From: Bacteroidota bacterium
GTDB lineage: Bacteria > Bacteroidota > Bacteroidia > NS11-12g > UBA955
Reading direction: 5' to 3'
DNA length: 6,425 nucleotides
Assembly (NCBI GenBank): GCA_008081305.1
Contig: VMCP01000166.1
Span: 1 to 6,425 of the forward strand
Shown here one piece after another: positions 1-6,425 of the stretch (the first letter of the stretch is position 1; every line of letters starts with the position of its first letter). The notes under the pieces were generated by a model. It was not told where the DNA came from, searched no databases, and saw only the letters and a list, made by a program, of their open reading frames with translations. Both the position numbers and the translations under genes were made by a program.

Positions 1-1794
1 CTTTACCCATTCTCTTAGACTATTCTCACTGGTGTTCAAACCTTCAAACTTCATAGGAGAACGATTTCCAGGGTCATTCCCTCCAGGCATTCCTATTTCA
101 TCTCCATAATAAATTACGGGAATTCCGGGAGCAGTCATTTGATAGGCATAAAAGCACTTGAATCGTTCAAATCCTAATGGTTTTGCCGTGAGCGTTTGAA
201 GGTGACCGATTCTCTTTAATTCAATCCAATCGGTGGATCTATCTATCGTCTGATCGGCAAAACTTATAAATCGTGCACGATCCTGATTACCCGTAATATT
301 TCCCATCAAATGATGATAACCGTACACTTTTAAACTGCGCTTCTGCTCGTTAACCAATTTTTCCATGGGATCATCAAAAGCGAAAACATCTACCATACGG
401 TCATAAAGATTAAAATCAAATTGAGCATCCAATAGCCCGGATTCAACATAGGATGAAATGAGGTCTGGATCTCCGTATGTCTCACCAATTTGATACATGT
501 TTTTCCCTTTTTTCGCGGCTACCTGTTCTCTAATTTTTTTCGTTAGTAAACGCGTAAAATTCAATGGTATATGTTTGGTCGCATCATGACGAAAACCATC
601 AAAATCAAATGCTTTTAGCCAAAACAAAGCTGAATCTACCATGTAATCAGCGATCTCTGGTCGTCCGAGATCTAATGTTGGCATAAACGTATCGAACCAA
701 GTTGTCAAACGGTGGTCATCCCATCGCTCTGTATTCAACGATCCATCGGGTAGATATAAAGGAGTTACCCAATCAGGATGAAGTTTATATATCGGGTGCT
801 CTTTGTGTACATGGTGAGCTACATAATCCAAGAGCACATTCATGTTGCTGTCATGTGCTGTTTTTAACAATGCGTTTAAATCCTGCTCATTCCCAATTCT
901 ATCATCGATCACGGTACTTAAACTAGGCCAATAACCATGGTATCCACTGAACATCACATGAGGATCTTTAAAATTACCCCATGCACCATTCGGGTTTTTG
1001 GTAATGGGGCTAACCCATACAGAATTAACACCTAATTCATTCAAATATCCAGTCTTAATAACATCTTCAAGGCCCCTTAAATCACCACCGTGATAATTGG
1101 TTCTTTCTGTGACCAATGGGTTTTCAACCTTTCGATTATTTTCGGGGTTTCCGTCCTTAAAGCGATCCAAAAAAGCGAAATACATGATATTTCCATGTAA
1201 ATCTTCTCGACTTACTAAGTTGGGATCCTTAAGGGGTTTACCATTTTGAAGTGGAATCAATAAATCTGGACAAACTTGATGATTCGTTTCAGCAAAAACC
1301 CTCAAAAAAGATTTAGCCTTTTTATCTGAAATCAGTGATTCTAGAGAAAGTTCTCGTTCAATGGGGAACACACCCAGCAAGCGGTTGTCTTGAATGACGT
1401 AAGCAATCACCGGGGTATCAGAGAAAAGCGATTTTCCATCCTTACTCATTGCCAAACCATGTGTAGAAAGAGATGCATCTTTTGAAATCTTTTGGGTTAA
1501 TATATCGGTATAGGTATTACCTTGATAAGCGCGAATTCTCCCGTAAATAGTTGAGTCTTTATCCGACCAAAGAAGATAGTGAACAGAGTCTTTTTTCAGA
1601 ATTGAAACACCATATGTCGCAACAATGCTATCGGCGTAGCCAACATCAAAAAAGTCAATGCTATTTATTAGCACAGAGTCGTTGTATTTGATTACAGACT
1701 GTAACTTGGTATTACTTGCCTCTTCGAAGGTTGAATTTTGCGTGCAACTCCATAATCCCATGGTGATAAGCACCGCTGATAAATATAACTTCAT
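1..1794 (-). CDS. GH13 alpha-amylase-family lipoprotein (C-terminus cut by window edge)
   Basis: Probable alpha-glucan or maltodextrin hydrolase acting outside the cytoplasm. The frame reads 598 codons without a stop from ATG at 1794 to the left edge. Residues 1-17 form a short lipoprotein signal (MKLYLSAVL...GLWSC) with Cys17 as lipidation site; Trp at -2 is atypical. No acidic run directly follows the Cys, so surface versus periplasm is undecided. Residues about 18-200 are an N-terminal region I cannot assign. The TIM barrel starts near 200 (IMYFAFLDRF from Ile203). GH13 conserved regions are visible: DYVAHH (323-328), GFRHDATKH with nucleophile Asp404, GETYG with acid/base Glu438, and GNQD with Asp505, where the usual NHD His is Gln. 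PVIYYGDEIGMPGGNDP follows, a typical GH13 stretch. The start lies 2 bases after the GH65 stop, implying translational coupling. Exact subfamily and substrate (starch, maltodextrin, cyclodextrin) cannot be fixed; GH13 membership is secure. Confidence 0.93.
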   Translation of the reverse strand, partial: MKLYLSAVLITMGLWSCTQNSTFEEASNTKLQSVIKYNDSVLINSIDFFDVGYADSIVATYGVSILKKDSVHYLLWSDKDSTIYGRIRAYQGNTYTDILTQKISKDASLSTHGLAMSKDGKSLFSDTPVIAYVIQDNRLLGVFPIERELSLESLISDKKAKSFLRVFAETNHQVCPDLLIPLQNGKPLKDPNLVSREDLHGNIMYFAFLDRFKDGNPENNRKVENPLVTERTNYHGGDLRGLEDVIKTGYLNELGVNSVWVSPITKNPNGAWGNFKDPHVMFSGYHGYWPSLSTVIDDRIGNEQDLNALLKTAHDSNMNVLLDYVAHHVHKEHPIYKLHPDWVTPLYLPDGSLNTERWDDHRLTTWFDTFMPTLDLGRPEIADYMVDSALFWLKAFDFDGFRHDATKHIPLNFTRLLTKKIREQVAAKKGKNMYQIGETYGDPDLISSYVESGLLDAQFDFNLYDRMVDVFAFDDPMEKLVNEQKRSLKVYGYHHLMGNITGNQDRARFISFADQTIDRSTDWIELKRIGHLQTLTAKPLGFERFKCFYAYQMTAPGIPVIYYGDEIGMPGGNDPGNRSPMKFEGLNTSENSLREWVK

Positions 1795-1796
1795 CA

Positions 1797-4088
1797 CTAA
1801 ATATTTATGGTTTTGTTAGATGGTATGTGAATGGTTGATCCATTAACAGAAATATCAATGGCTGGTCCATCAAGGTTAGATAGTTGTGATGATTCGTGAC
1901 TCAATTGAACCCTCAAATAATTATCACGGAACTTAATATTAAACCCTATGGAACTCCATTTTTTAGGAATGTTTGGATTAAAGGTAAGTGTTCCATCCTT
2001 CACTCTCATTCCCGCAAAACCTTTAGAAACGCTCAGCCATGTACCTGCCATACTCGTAATATGACAACCGTCACAGGTATCGTTATTGATATCCTCCAAG
2101 TCTAATCGGGCCGTTCGCAAATAAAACTCATAGGCTTTATCGTGATTCCCGATCTTATTTGCCAATATGCTATGTACACAAGGTGACAATGAACTTTCAT
2201 GAACGGTTAATGGCTCATAGAAATCAAAATGTCTTTTGTGTTCATCCAAGTCAAATTCATCCTCAAAGAAATAAAAGCCTTGCAGCACATCCGCTTGTTT
2301 GATATAACAACTTCTGAGGATCTTATCCCAACTCCAGTGCTCTACTATGGGCCTTTGATTTTCTTCTAATTCTGATACAGGAATAAGCTCTTTATCTAAA
2401 AATCCGTCCTGCTGTAAGTATACCTTTTTCTCCTCATCGTAGGGGAAATACATGTTTTCGCCTATTTCCTTCCAACGATCAATCTCTTCATTTTGAATAT
2501 TCAGACGATCGATAACATCCTGATAGGTTTCCAAATTACTTTCTTGTATAGCGGCTAGGCTATCTTTTGCATATTGCATGCACCAAACCGCAATTTTATT
2601 GGTATACCAGTTATTGTTGACGTTATTTTCAAATTCATTGGGACCAGTTACGCCCAACATCACCCACTGCTTTTTGTTTTCTGAATAATTAACACGTTGT
2701 GACCAAAAGCGGGCGATTCCTACCAATACATCTATACCATAAGTCTCCATATATTCTTCATCACCGGTATAGTTGATGTAATCATAAATGGCGTAAGCAA
2801 TGGCCCCATTTCGATGTATTTCCTCAAAGGTGATTTCCCATTCGTTATGACATTCTTCACCATTCATGGTAACCATTGGATACAGGGCAGCTCCGTTGGT
2901 AAATCCTAATTTTTCAGCATTTTCAACGGCCTTAGGCAAATGATTGTGTCTGTAGACCAAGAGATTCTTAGCTACATCCGAAGTTGCCGTTCCTAGGTAA
3001 AATGGCAAACAATAGGCTTCGGTATCCCAGTAAGTACTGCCACCGTACTTTTCACCCGTAAAACCTTTAGGACCAATATTTAGTCTTGAATCATCTCCTG
3101 TGTAGGTCTGATACAGCTGAAATATATTGAATCGAATAGCTTGTTGAGCAGTATCATCTCCCTCAATTTGAATATCTGCATTATCCCAAACCTCTTGCCA
3201 AGCGGTGGCTTGTTCTGCACATAATTTTTGCCATCCACATTCGGCTGCTTCATTCAGCTCAAGCTCCATTTGTTTTGAGAAATCTGCCGTATCTACGTAC
3301 ATATCACTTAACACAGCGGCGTATTTTACTACCTCAATGGATTCGTTGGATTTAGCCTCCACACGAAACGCATCATCTACTGAAAGTTCACTGACTTTGG
3401 TTTCGGATTTTATGAATGTTTGACAACAGTTCGTGTAAGTACGAGTACCTGCATACACATGAAATCCAGTCTTTTTTGTTTTCTGACTAACCCAAGAAAT
3501 CGCGTTTTCATAACCAGATTGGGTGTCCTCCCAAAAGAACTCGTCATAATTAGAATCTTGGTTTCGAATATCGCCCGTTATAACACTGTGAATATTAATT
3601 TCACAATCCCTGTCAGGCGTTATTTGCATTCTTATGCCACCGAGGTTCTTTCTTGACATGTGCGTCCATCGTTGGGTTTCAATGCTTAGTTTAACTCCTG
3701 ATGGCATAATAACCGAAAATGCTCTCTTTAATAGCCCATTTTTCATGTCGAGCGTTCTTTGAAAGTCTATCGGTTCGTATTTATTTAAATCGAGTTCTAC
3801 TCCATCTACAATGACCCTGATTTGATTCCAGCTAACGGAGTTCAATACTTTAGCAAAGTATTCTGGGTAGCCATTTTTCCACCAACCTACGCGTGTTTTA
3901 TCAGGATAATAAACTCCTGCCAAATAAGAGCCTTGAAGGGTTTGGCCAGAGTAATGCTCTTCAAAGTTGGCCCTTTGGCCCATTCGGCCATTGCCTAGAC
4001 TAAATATACTCTCGGAAATTTTTGCGAATTCTGAGTGAAATCCAGATTCGACGATTTCCCAAGGATGAACTTGAATATACTTTTTCAT
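1797..4088 (-). CDS. malP: GH65 maltose phosphorylase
   Basis: Cytoplasmic inverting phosphorylase: maltose + phosphate gives glucose + beta-D-glucose-1-phosphate (EC 2.4.1.8). The 763 residues are the usual full length. There is no signal peptide; MKKYIQVHPWEIVESGF is a typical family start. Order: N-terminal beta-sandwich (about 10-270), linker, (alpha/alpha)6 barrel (about 320-690), small C-terminal beta domain. Visible motifs are YWDTEAY (Trp354, Asp355, Glu357), HNEWEITFE at 414-422, GPNEFENN with probable general acid Glu485, and CHITSMAGTW (His676-Trp684) at the phosphate site. In Lactobacillus acidophilus maltose phosphorylase the loop His413-Glu421 governs acceptor specificity, and swapping it gives trehalose or kojibiose activity. 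The loop here has the maltose-type residues, which is why I prefer maltose over trehalose, kojibiose or nigerose phosphorylase. The gene sits 22 bases after the pgmB stop and 2 bases before the amylase start. Assignment to GH65 is certain; maltose specificity is inferred from the loop and neighbours. Confidence 0.94.
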   Translation of the reverse strand: MKKYIQVHPWEIVESGFHSEFAKISESIFSLGNGRMGQRANFEEHYSGQTLQGSYLAGVYYPDKTRVGWWKNGYPEYFAKVLNSVSWNQIRVIVDGVELDLNKYEPIDFQRTLDMKNGLLKRAFSVIMPSGVKLSIETQRWTHMSRKNLGGIRMQITPDRDCEINIHSVITGDIRNQDSNYDEFFWEDTQSGYENAISWVSQKTKKTGFHVYAGTRTYTNCCQTFIKSETKVSELSVDDAFRVEAKSNESIEVVKYAAVLSDMYVDTADFSKQMELELNEAAECGWQKLCAEQATAWQEVWDNADIQIEGDDTAQQAIRFNIFQLYQTYTGDDSRLNIGPKGFTGEKYGGSTYWDTEAYCLPFYLGTATSDVAKNLLVYRHNHLPKAVENAEKLGFTNGAALYPMVTMNGEECHNEWEITFEEIHRNGAIAYAIYDYINYTGDEEYMETYGIDVLVGIARFWSQRVNYSENKKQWVMLGVTGPNEFENNVNNNWYTNKIAVWCMQYAKDSLAAIQESNLETYQDVIDRLNIQNEEIDRWKEIGENMYFPYDEEKKVYLQQDGFLDKELIPVSELEENQRPIVEHWSWDKILRSCYIKQADVLQGFYFFEDEFDLDEHKRHFDFYEPLTVHESSLSPCVHSILANKIGNHDKAYEFYLRTARLDLEDINNDTCDGCHITSMAGTWLSVSKGFAGMRVKDGTLTFNPNIPKKWSSIGFNIKFRDNYLRVQLSHESSQLSNLDGPAIDISVNGSTIHIPSNKTINI

Positions 4089-4110
4089 TGTGTAATGAAT
4101 TAATCAATAA

Positions 4111-4755
4111 TTAAATTGAAAGAATATCTTCCCAAGATATTCCCTCAAGGGTATTTACTGTTTTATCAGCATTTACCAAGTTTTCTGATGAACCAATTCC
4201 CAGCACTTTCATTCCGGCACTTTTTGCTGCCGTCACACCGGATGGTGCATCTTCGACCACCAAACAATCAGCAGGAGCAACACCCAATTCCTTGCTACCT
4301 TTTAAAAAGACTTCAGGATCTGGCTTCGTCTTTGATACTTGGTTTCCATCTACAATCACTCCAAAACGATGCTTCAACCCGATGCGTTCCAATATAACGG
4401 GTGCATTTTTAGAGCTACTTCCAACGCCCTTCAAACAGTTATGCTCATCTAACAAATCAAGGAAGCTCACTACACCTGGCAGAATATCCTCTTCTGATAG
4501 CCCCTTAATCAAGGTGAGATAATGTTCGTTTTTCTTGAGCAAAAAGCTTGTTTTTTGTTCAGATGAAATACTTGTATTTGCCCAACGAGCAATCAGATCT
4601 AAGCTATCTGCTCGACTCACTCCTTTCAGTCTCTCGTTATCCTCAATACTCAGGTTGTAACCCAAATCTTGGGCTATTAACTTCCATGATTCAAAATGAT
4701 ACTTCGCTGTATCGGTGAGTACACCGTCTAAATCAAAAAGTACTCCCTTAATCAT
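4111..4755 (-). CDS. pgmB: beta-phosphoglucomutase (HAD superfamily)
   Basis: Converts beta-D-glucose-1-phosphate, the GH65 product, to glucose-6-phosphate via a beta-glucose-1,6-bisphosphate intermediate (EC 5.4.2.6), in the cytoplasm. The 214 residues match the family's usual size (about 220). The sequence lines up with the well-studied Lactococcus lactis enzyme: FDLDGVLTDT gives nucleophile Asp8 and acid/base Asp10, Thr16 and His20 of the cap hinge are kept, KGVSR places Arg48 in the cap phosphate site, SSSK (113-116) is HAD motif II, Lys144 in TKPDPEVF is motif III, and Glu168-Asp169 in VVEDAPSG bind Mg. The helical cap spans roughly residues 15-90. All catalytic residues are present. The gene starts 5 bases after the kinase stop and ends 22 bases before the GH65 start; pgmB next to a GH65 gene is a classic pairing and supports both calls. 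Confidence 0.96.
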   Translation of the reverse strand: MIKGVLFDLDGVLTDTAKYHFESWKLIAQDLGYNLSIEDNERLKGVSRADSLDLIARWANTSISSEQKTSFLLKKNEHYLTLIKGLSEEDILPGVVSFLDLLDEHNCLKGVGSSSKNAPVILERIGLKHRFGVIVDGNQVSKTKPDPEVFLKGSKELGVAPADCLVVEDAPSGVTAAKSAGMKVLGIGSSENLVNADKTVNTLEGISWEDILSI

Positions 4756-4760
4756 CTCGT

Positions 4761-5615
4761 TTAGGCTACTGATTCTGTCTTTTTATGGTAATCAAGCAAA
4801 GATGCCACGGGGTTCTTGTTTACATTTCCAATGGTAAAGCCCATTTCTTCGGCAATTTCCTCCATATACGAACGGAAATAGTAAGCTACCGATCCAACAA
4901 AATGAACAGGGACCTCTTTATAGTTTGAATAACAAGCAATGTGAATGTCCGCAAAATGCCTCAATCCGTTTTTGATGATATCAACGAAATAAGGGTGCTC
5001 TTTATGCGGCACCAAGAATCGCATGAATGATGCAAGAAAAACATTCGCAGAAGAGGAGTGATATACTTCCGAAAAAATATCTTCTTTACTCAAACCGTAT
5101 CTCCCACGAAAATCGTGCATCAAATCTTCTGGTAATCTTCCATAGATAAAGTCACTTACAATTCTTTTTCCAAAATAAGAACCTGAACCCTCATCACCGA
5201 GAACATATCCTAGAGCAGGAACTTCTTCATGAACATTCTCACCGTCAAAGTAACAACTATTACTTCCTGTTCCGATGATACACGTTATGCCGGGCTTTCC
5301 TTCACATGTTGAGTAGGCTGCTGCGTTCAGATCATGACCCACTTGGCAATGTGCATTCTCAAATACCTGACAAAGGGCTTCTTTAATAATGGCATTTCTA
5401 TCTTCACTGGAGCATCCAGCCCCGTAAAAATATACCGCCTTTATTTTAGAGGCGTTCTCTACGATTTCCTTATTCTTTTTTAGGTTCTCAATCACCACAT
5501 CTGTGGTGTGAAAAAATGGATTGAAACCCATGGTGAACGTTTCAATCAATTGGCCGGAACCATCGTCCATTAACCAATCACATTTTGTGGATCCACTTTC
5601 AGCAACAACAATCAT
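4761..5615 (-). CDS. BadF/BadG-type (N-acetylglucosamine kinase-like) sugar kinase, candidate glucokinase
   Basis: ATP-dependent sugar kinase of the ASKHA (actin/hexokinase/Hsp70) fold, 284 residues from the chosen start. Visible motifs: ESGSTKCDW (6-14, first phosphate loop; the usual Asp is Glu6), GHDLNAAA with candidate catalytic base Asp95, IGTGSNS (114-120, second phosphate loop), GYVLGDEGSGSYFGK (136-150) characteristic of this family, and GSVA (241-244, adenosine motif). Homologues are often annotated N-acetylglucosamine kinase. In this operon the GH65 enzyme releases free glucose, so glucose is the likely substrate; that is inference from context. An in-frame ATG at 5654 would add 13 residues (MCHKYTKFVPFIT), but family members begin near MIVVAESGSTK and the promoter box at 5630-5637 would fall inside the longer gene, so ATG 5615 is preferred. 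First gene of the operon, 5 bases ahead of pgmB. An unrelated amino-sugar substrate remains possible. Confidence 0.88.
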   Translation of the reverse strand: MIVVAESGSTKCDWLMDDGSGQLIETFTMGFNPFFHTTDVVIENLKKNKEIVENASKIKAVYFYGAGCSSEDRNAIIKEALCQVFENAHCQVGHDLNAAAYSTCEGKPGITCIIGTGSNSCYFDGENVHEEVPALGYVLGDEGSGSYFGKRIVSDFIYGRLPEDLMHDFRGRYGLSKEDIFSEVYHSSSANVFLASFMRFLVPHKEHPYFVDIIKNGLRHFADIHIACYSNYKEVPVHFVGSVAYYFRSYMEEIAEEMGFTIGNVNKNPVASLLDYHKKTESVA

Positions 5616-5629
5616 AGTAATGAATGGAA

Positions 5630-5637
5630 CAAACTTA
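5630..5637 (-). promoter_or_regulatory. Bacteroidota -7 promoter box for the kinase-pgmB-malP-amylase operon
   Basis: On the minus strand this reads TAAGTTTG, an exact match to the Bacteroidota sigma-factor -7 consensus TAnnTTTG. It lies 14 bases before ATG 5615, implying a leader of only about 8 bases. No clear TTTG-type -33 box is visible at the expected distance, which may mean the promoter is weak or needs an activator. It would be inside the gene if the kinase started at 5654. Confidence 0.6.
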
Positions 5638-5660
5638 GTGTATTTATGACACATTTACAC
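5638..5660. promoter_or_regulatory. candidate operator: 23-bp imperfect palindrome
   Basis: Outer arms GTGTA (5638-5642) and TACAC (5656-5660) are perfect inverted repeats; over the 11-bp half-sites 8 positions match, around a central A at 5649. It directly abuts the operon -7 box and fills the -8 to -30 interval, where a bound protein would block RNA polymerase. An overlapping weaker palindrome, with TTAC/GTAA arms, lies at 5653-5666. The divergent Nudix-wHTH protein is the natural candidate binder; this is inference. Confidence 0.4.
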
Positions 5661-5734
5661 GTAATTGGGTAGTACTAAATGATAAGCGGTTGGTATTTTT
5701 ATTGAATGAGTTTATGGATTCTTTAAATGGTTTT

Positions 5735-5742
5735 TATCTTTG
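5735..5742 (+). promoter_or_regulatory. Bacteroidota -7 promoter box for the Nudix regulator gene
   Basis: TATCTTTG matches TAnnTTTG exactly. TTTA at 5711-5714, 20 bases upstream, is a weak -33 candidate. The ATG at 5754 follows after 11 bases, so the predicted leader is about 6 bases, nearly leaderless. Confidence 0.6.
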
Positions 5743-5753
5743 TTGCATACCCC

Positions 5754-6425
5754 ATGACAGAAAACAAGGTAAATCCCAACGTCTCTGTTGACTGTGCCAT
5801 ATTCAGTTTTGATGGTAACGACCTCGAAGTTCTATTGATTGAGCGAATGGCTGGAGACACCCACATGGAAGACGATTTACTTGCGCTTCCCGGAAACCTT
5901 ATTTACGAAAGTGAAAATTTAGATCAAGCGGCCAATCGAGTGTTAAAAGAATTAACTGGACTCAGCGATATCTTTTTAGAGCAGGTATATACATTTGGTG
6001 ACCCATCACGTATTACAAAACAAAAGGATCAAGATTGGCTCAGAAAAATCAGAGCGCATCCTGAAGCAAGGGTGATAACGGTGGCCTACACATCATTGGT
6101 TAAAAAGTCAAATCTTAAAATCATGCCGAGTTCCTTTGCGAAGACTGCTTTATGGGTCAAGACCCAAGAAGTACCACAATTGGCGTTTGATCACAACGAT
6201 ATTTTTGACAAGGCCCTCGATTACCTAAAACAGAAAATTTATACTGAACCGTTGGGTTATGAGTTACTTCCCGAAAGATTTACATTAGCCCAATTACAAA
6301 AACTATACGAGGCGATTCTTCAAGATAATTTTGACAAAAGAAATTTCCGTCGAAAGATATTGAGAACCAATTTTATTGTGCCGTTGGATGAAAAACAAAC
6401 TGGTGTAGCTCATAAACCGGCGCGG
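5754..6425 (+). CDS. Nudix-fold transcriptional regulator with C-terminal winged helix (NrtR/AraR-like), cut by window edge
   Basis: Likely DNA-binding regulator of the divergent sugar operon. It reads 224 codons from ATG 5754 to the right edge without a stop; judging by family length only a few codons are missing. Residues about 9-140 form a Nudix domain (VSVDCAIFSFDGNDLEVLLIER; LLALPGNLI at 42-50). The Nudix box is degenerate: the Gly after LPG is Asn48, and the R-E-x-x-E-E core reads Arg62-Val63-Leu64-Lys65-Glu66-Leu67, losing two of the conserved acidic residues, so hydrolysis is unlikely. Residues about 170-224 carry the wHTH typical of NrtR-like proteins: ERFTLAQLQKLYEAIL, then DKRNFRRKIL (194-203). 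Relatives include NrtR (NAD metabolism, ADP-ribose sensing) and the Bacteroides arabinose regulator AraR. Next to maltose genes a sugar or sugar-phosphate effector is more likely, but the ligand is not readable from sequence. A near-consensus promoter lies 11 bases upstream; autoregulation is possible. Confidence 0.9.
   Translation, partial: MTENKVNPNVSVDCAIFSFDGNDLEVLLIERMAGDTHMEDDLLALPGNLIYESENLDQAANRVLKELTGLSDIFLEQVYTFGDPSRITKQKDQDWLRKIRAHPEARVITVAYTSLVKKSNLKIMPSSFAKTALWVKTQEVPQLAFDHNDIFDKALDYLKQKIYTEPLGYELLPERFTLAQLQKLYEAILQDNFDKRNFRRKILRTNFIVPLDEKQTGVAHKPAR

Larger units (their letters stand above)
5616..5753. promoter_or_regulatory. divergent control region between operon and regulator
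   Basis: This 138-bp AT-rich spacer separates the leftward sugar operon from the rightward regulator gene. It holds one TAnnTTTG promoter box for each direction, the boxes lying about 100 bp apart, and a 23-bp imperfect palindrome next to the operon promoter. A short perfect palindrome, TAGTACTA, lies at 5670-5677 in the middle. I see no RNA fold or riboswitch. The arrangement fits joint control of both genes by the divergent regulator, but binding is inferred. Confidence 0.7.

Noticed and set aside
702..926. Plus-strand open frame opposite the amylase gene
   Set aside because: Lies wholly antisense to conserved GH13 coding sequence; its translation (rich in His, Cys, Ser) resembles no protein and has no promoter.
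3205..3656. Two adjoining plus-strand open frames opposite the GH65 gene
   Set aside because: Antisense shadows of a well-conserved gene; low-complexity translations without family features. The same applies to the plus-strand frame at 1896-2105.
1797..4088. Trehalose or kojibiose phosphorylase as the GH65 function
   Set aside because: The acceptor loop has the maltose-type residues and the neighbour is an alpha-amylase-family enzyme, which yields maltose-type products.
4089..4110. Possible promoter or terminator in the 22-base pgmB-malP gap
   Set aside because: AT-rich but with no TAnnTTTG box, stem-loop or T-run; it looks like an ordinary intra-operon spacer.
4116..4522. Overlapping plus-strand open frames opposite pgmB
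   Set aside because: Antisense to a gene whose every catalytic motif is intact; the two frames overlap each other and show no protein-like composition.
5616..5654. 13-residue N-terminal extension of the kinase (start at ATG 5654)
   Set aside because: The extension contains the exact -7 box and much of the palindrome, and family proteins start just before the first phosphate loop, as ATG 5615 does.
5754..6425. Active Nudix hydrolase (ADP-ribose pyrophosphatase) or NAD-metabolism NrtR
   Set aside because: The Nudix box has lost key acidic residues, a DNA-binding domain is present, and no NAD genes are nearby; the sugar operon is the closer partner.

Overview
The window is AT-rich DNA with Bacteroidota hallmarks. 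Both divergent genes carry an exact TAnnTTTG (-7) promoter box, Shine-Dalgarno sequences are not evident, and the protein families (GH65/beta-phosphoglucomutase pair, lipoprotein GH13, BadF-type kinase, Nudix-wHTH regulator) are a familiar Bacteroidota sugar-utilisation set. I would guess Flavobacteriia or a near relative; the sequence alone does not fix the genus.

Layout. Four genes run leftwards as one tight operon. In transcription order they are: a BadF/BadG-type sugar kinase (5615 to 4761), beta-phosphoglucomutase (4755 to 4111), a GH65 phosphorylase with the maltose-phosphorylase specificity loop (4088 to 1797), and a lipoprotein GH13 alpha-amylase-family enzyme (1794 to beyond the left edge). 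Gaps between them are 5, 22 and 2 bases. A 138-bp divergent control region (5616-5753) holds a promoter for each direction and an imperfect 23-bp palindrome abutting the operon promoter. To its right, reading rightwards, is a Nudix-fold regulator with a winged-helix C-terminus (5754 to beyond the right edge).

How it works together. The GH13 enzyme would cut alpha-glucans or maltodextrins outside the cytoplasm. Maltose taken up by a transporter not seen here would be split by the GH65 enzyme with phosphate into glucose and beta-glucose-1-phosphate. Beta-phosphoglucomutase turns the latter into glucose-6-phosphate. The leftover glucose needs a kinase, and the BadF-type kinase at the head of the operon is the obvious candidate. 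The divergent regulator has lost key Nudix catalytic residues and is probably a ligand-sensing repressor or activator of this operon.

No RNA genes, insertion sequences, CRISPR arrays or convincing terminators were seen. The main points of interest are the non-ROK candidate glucokinase, the catalytically degenerate Nudix regulator paired with a maltose operon, the palindrome at the operon promoter, and the NQD (instead of NHD) motif in the amylase active site.
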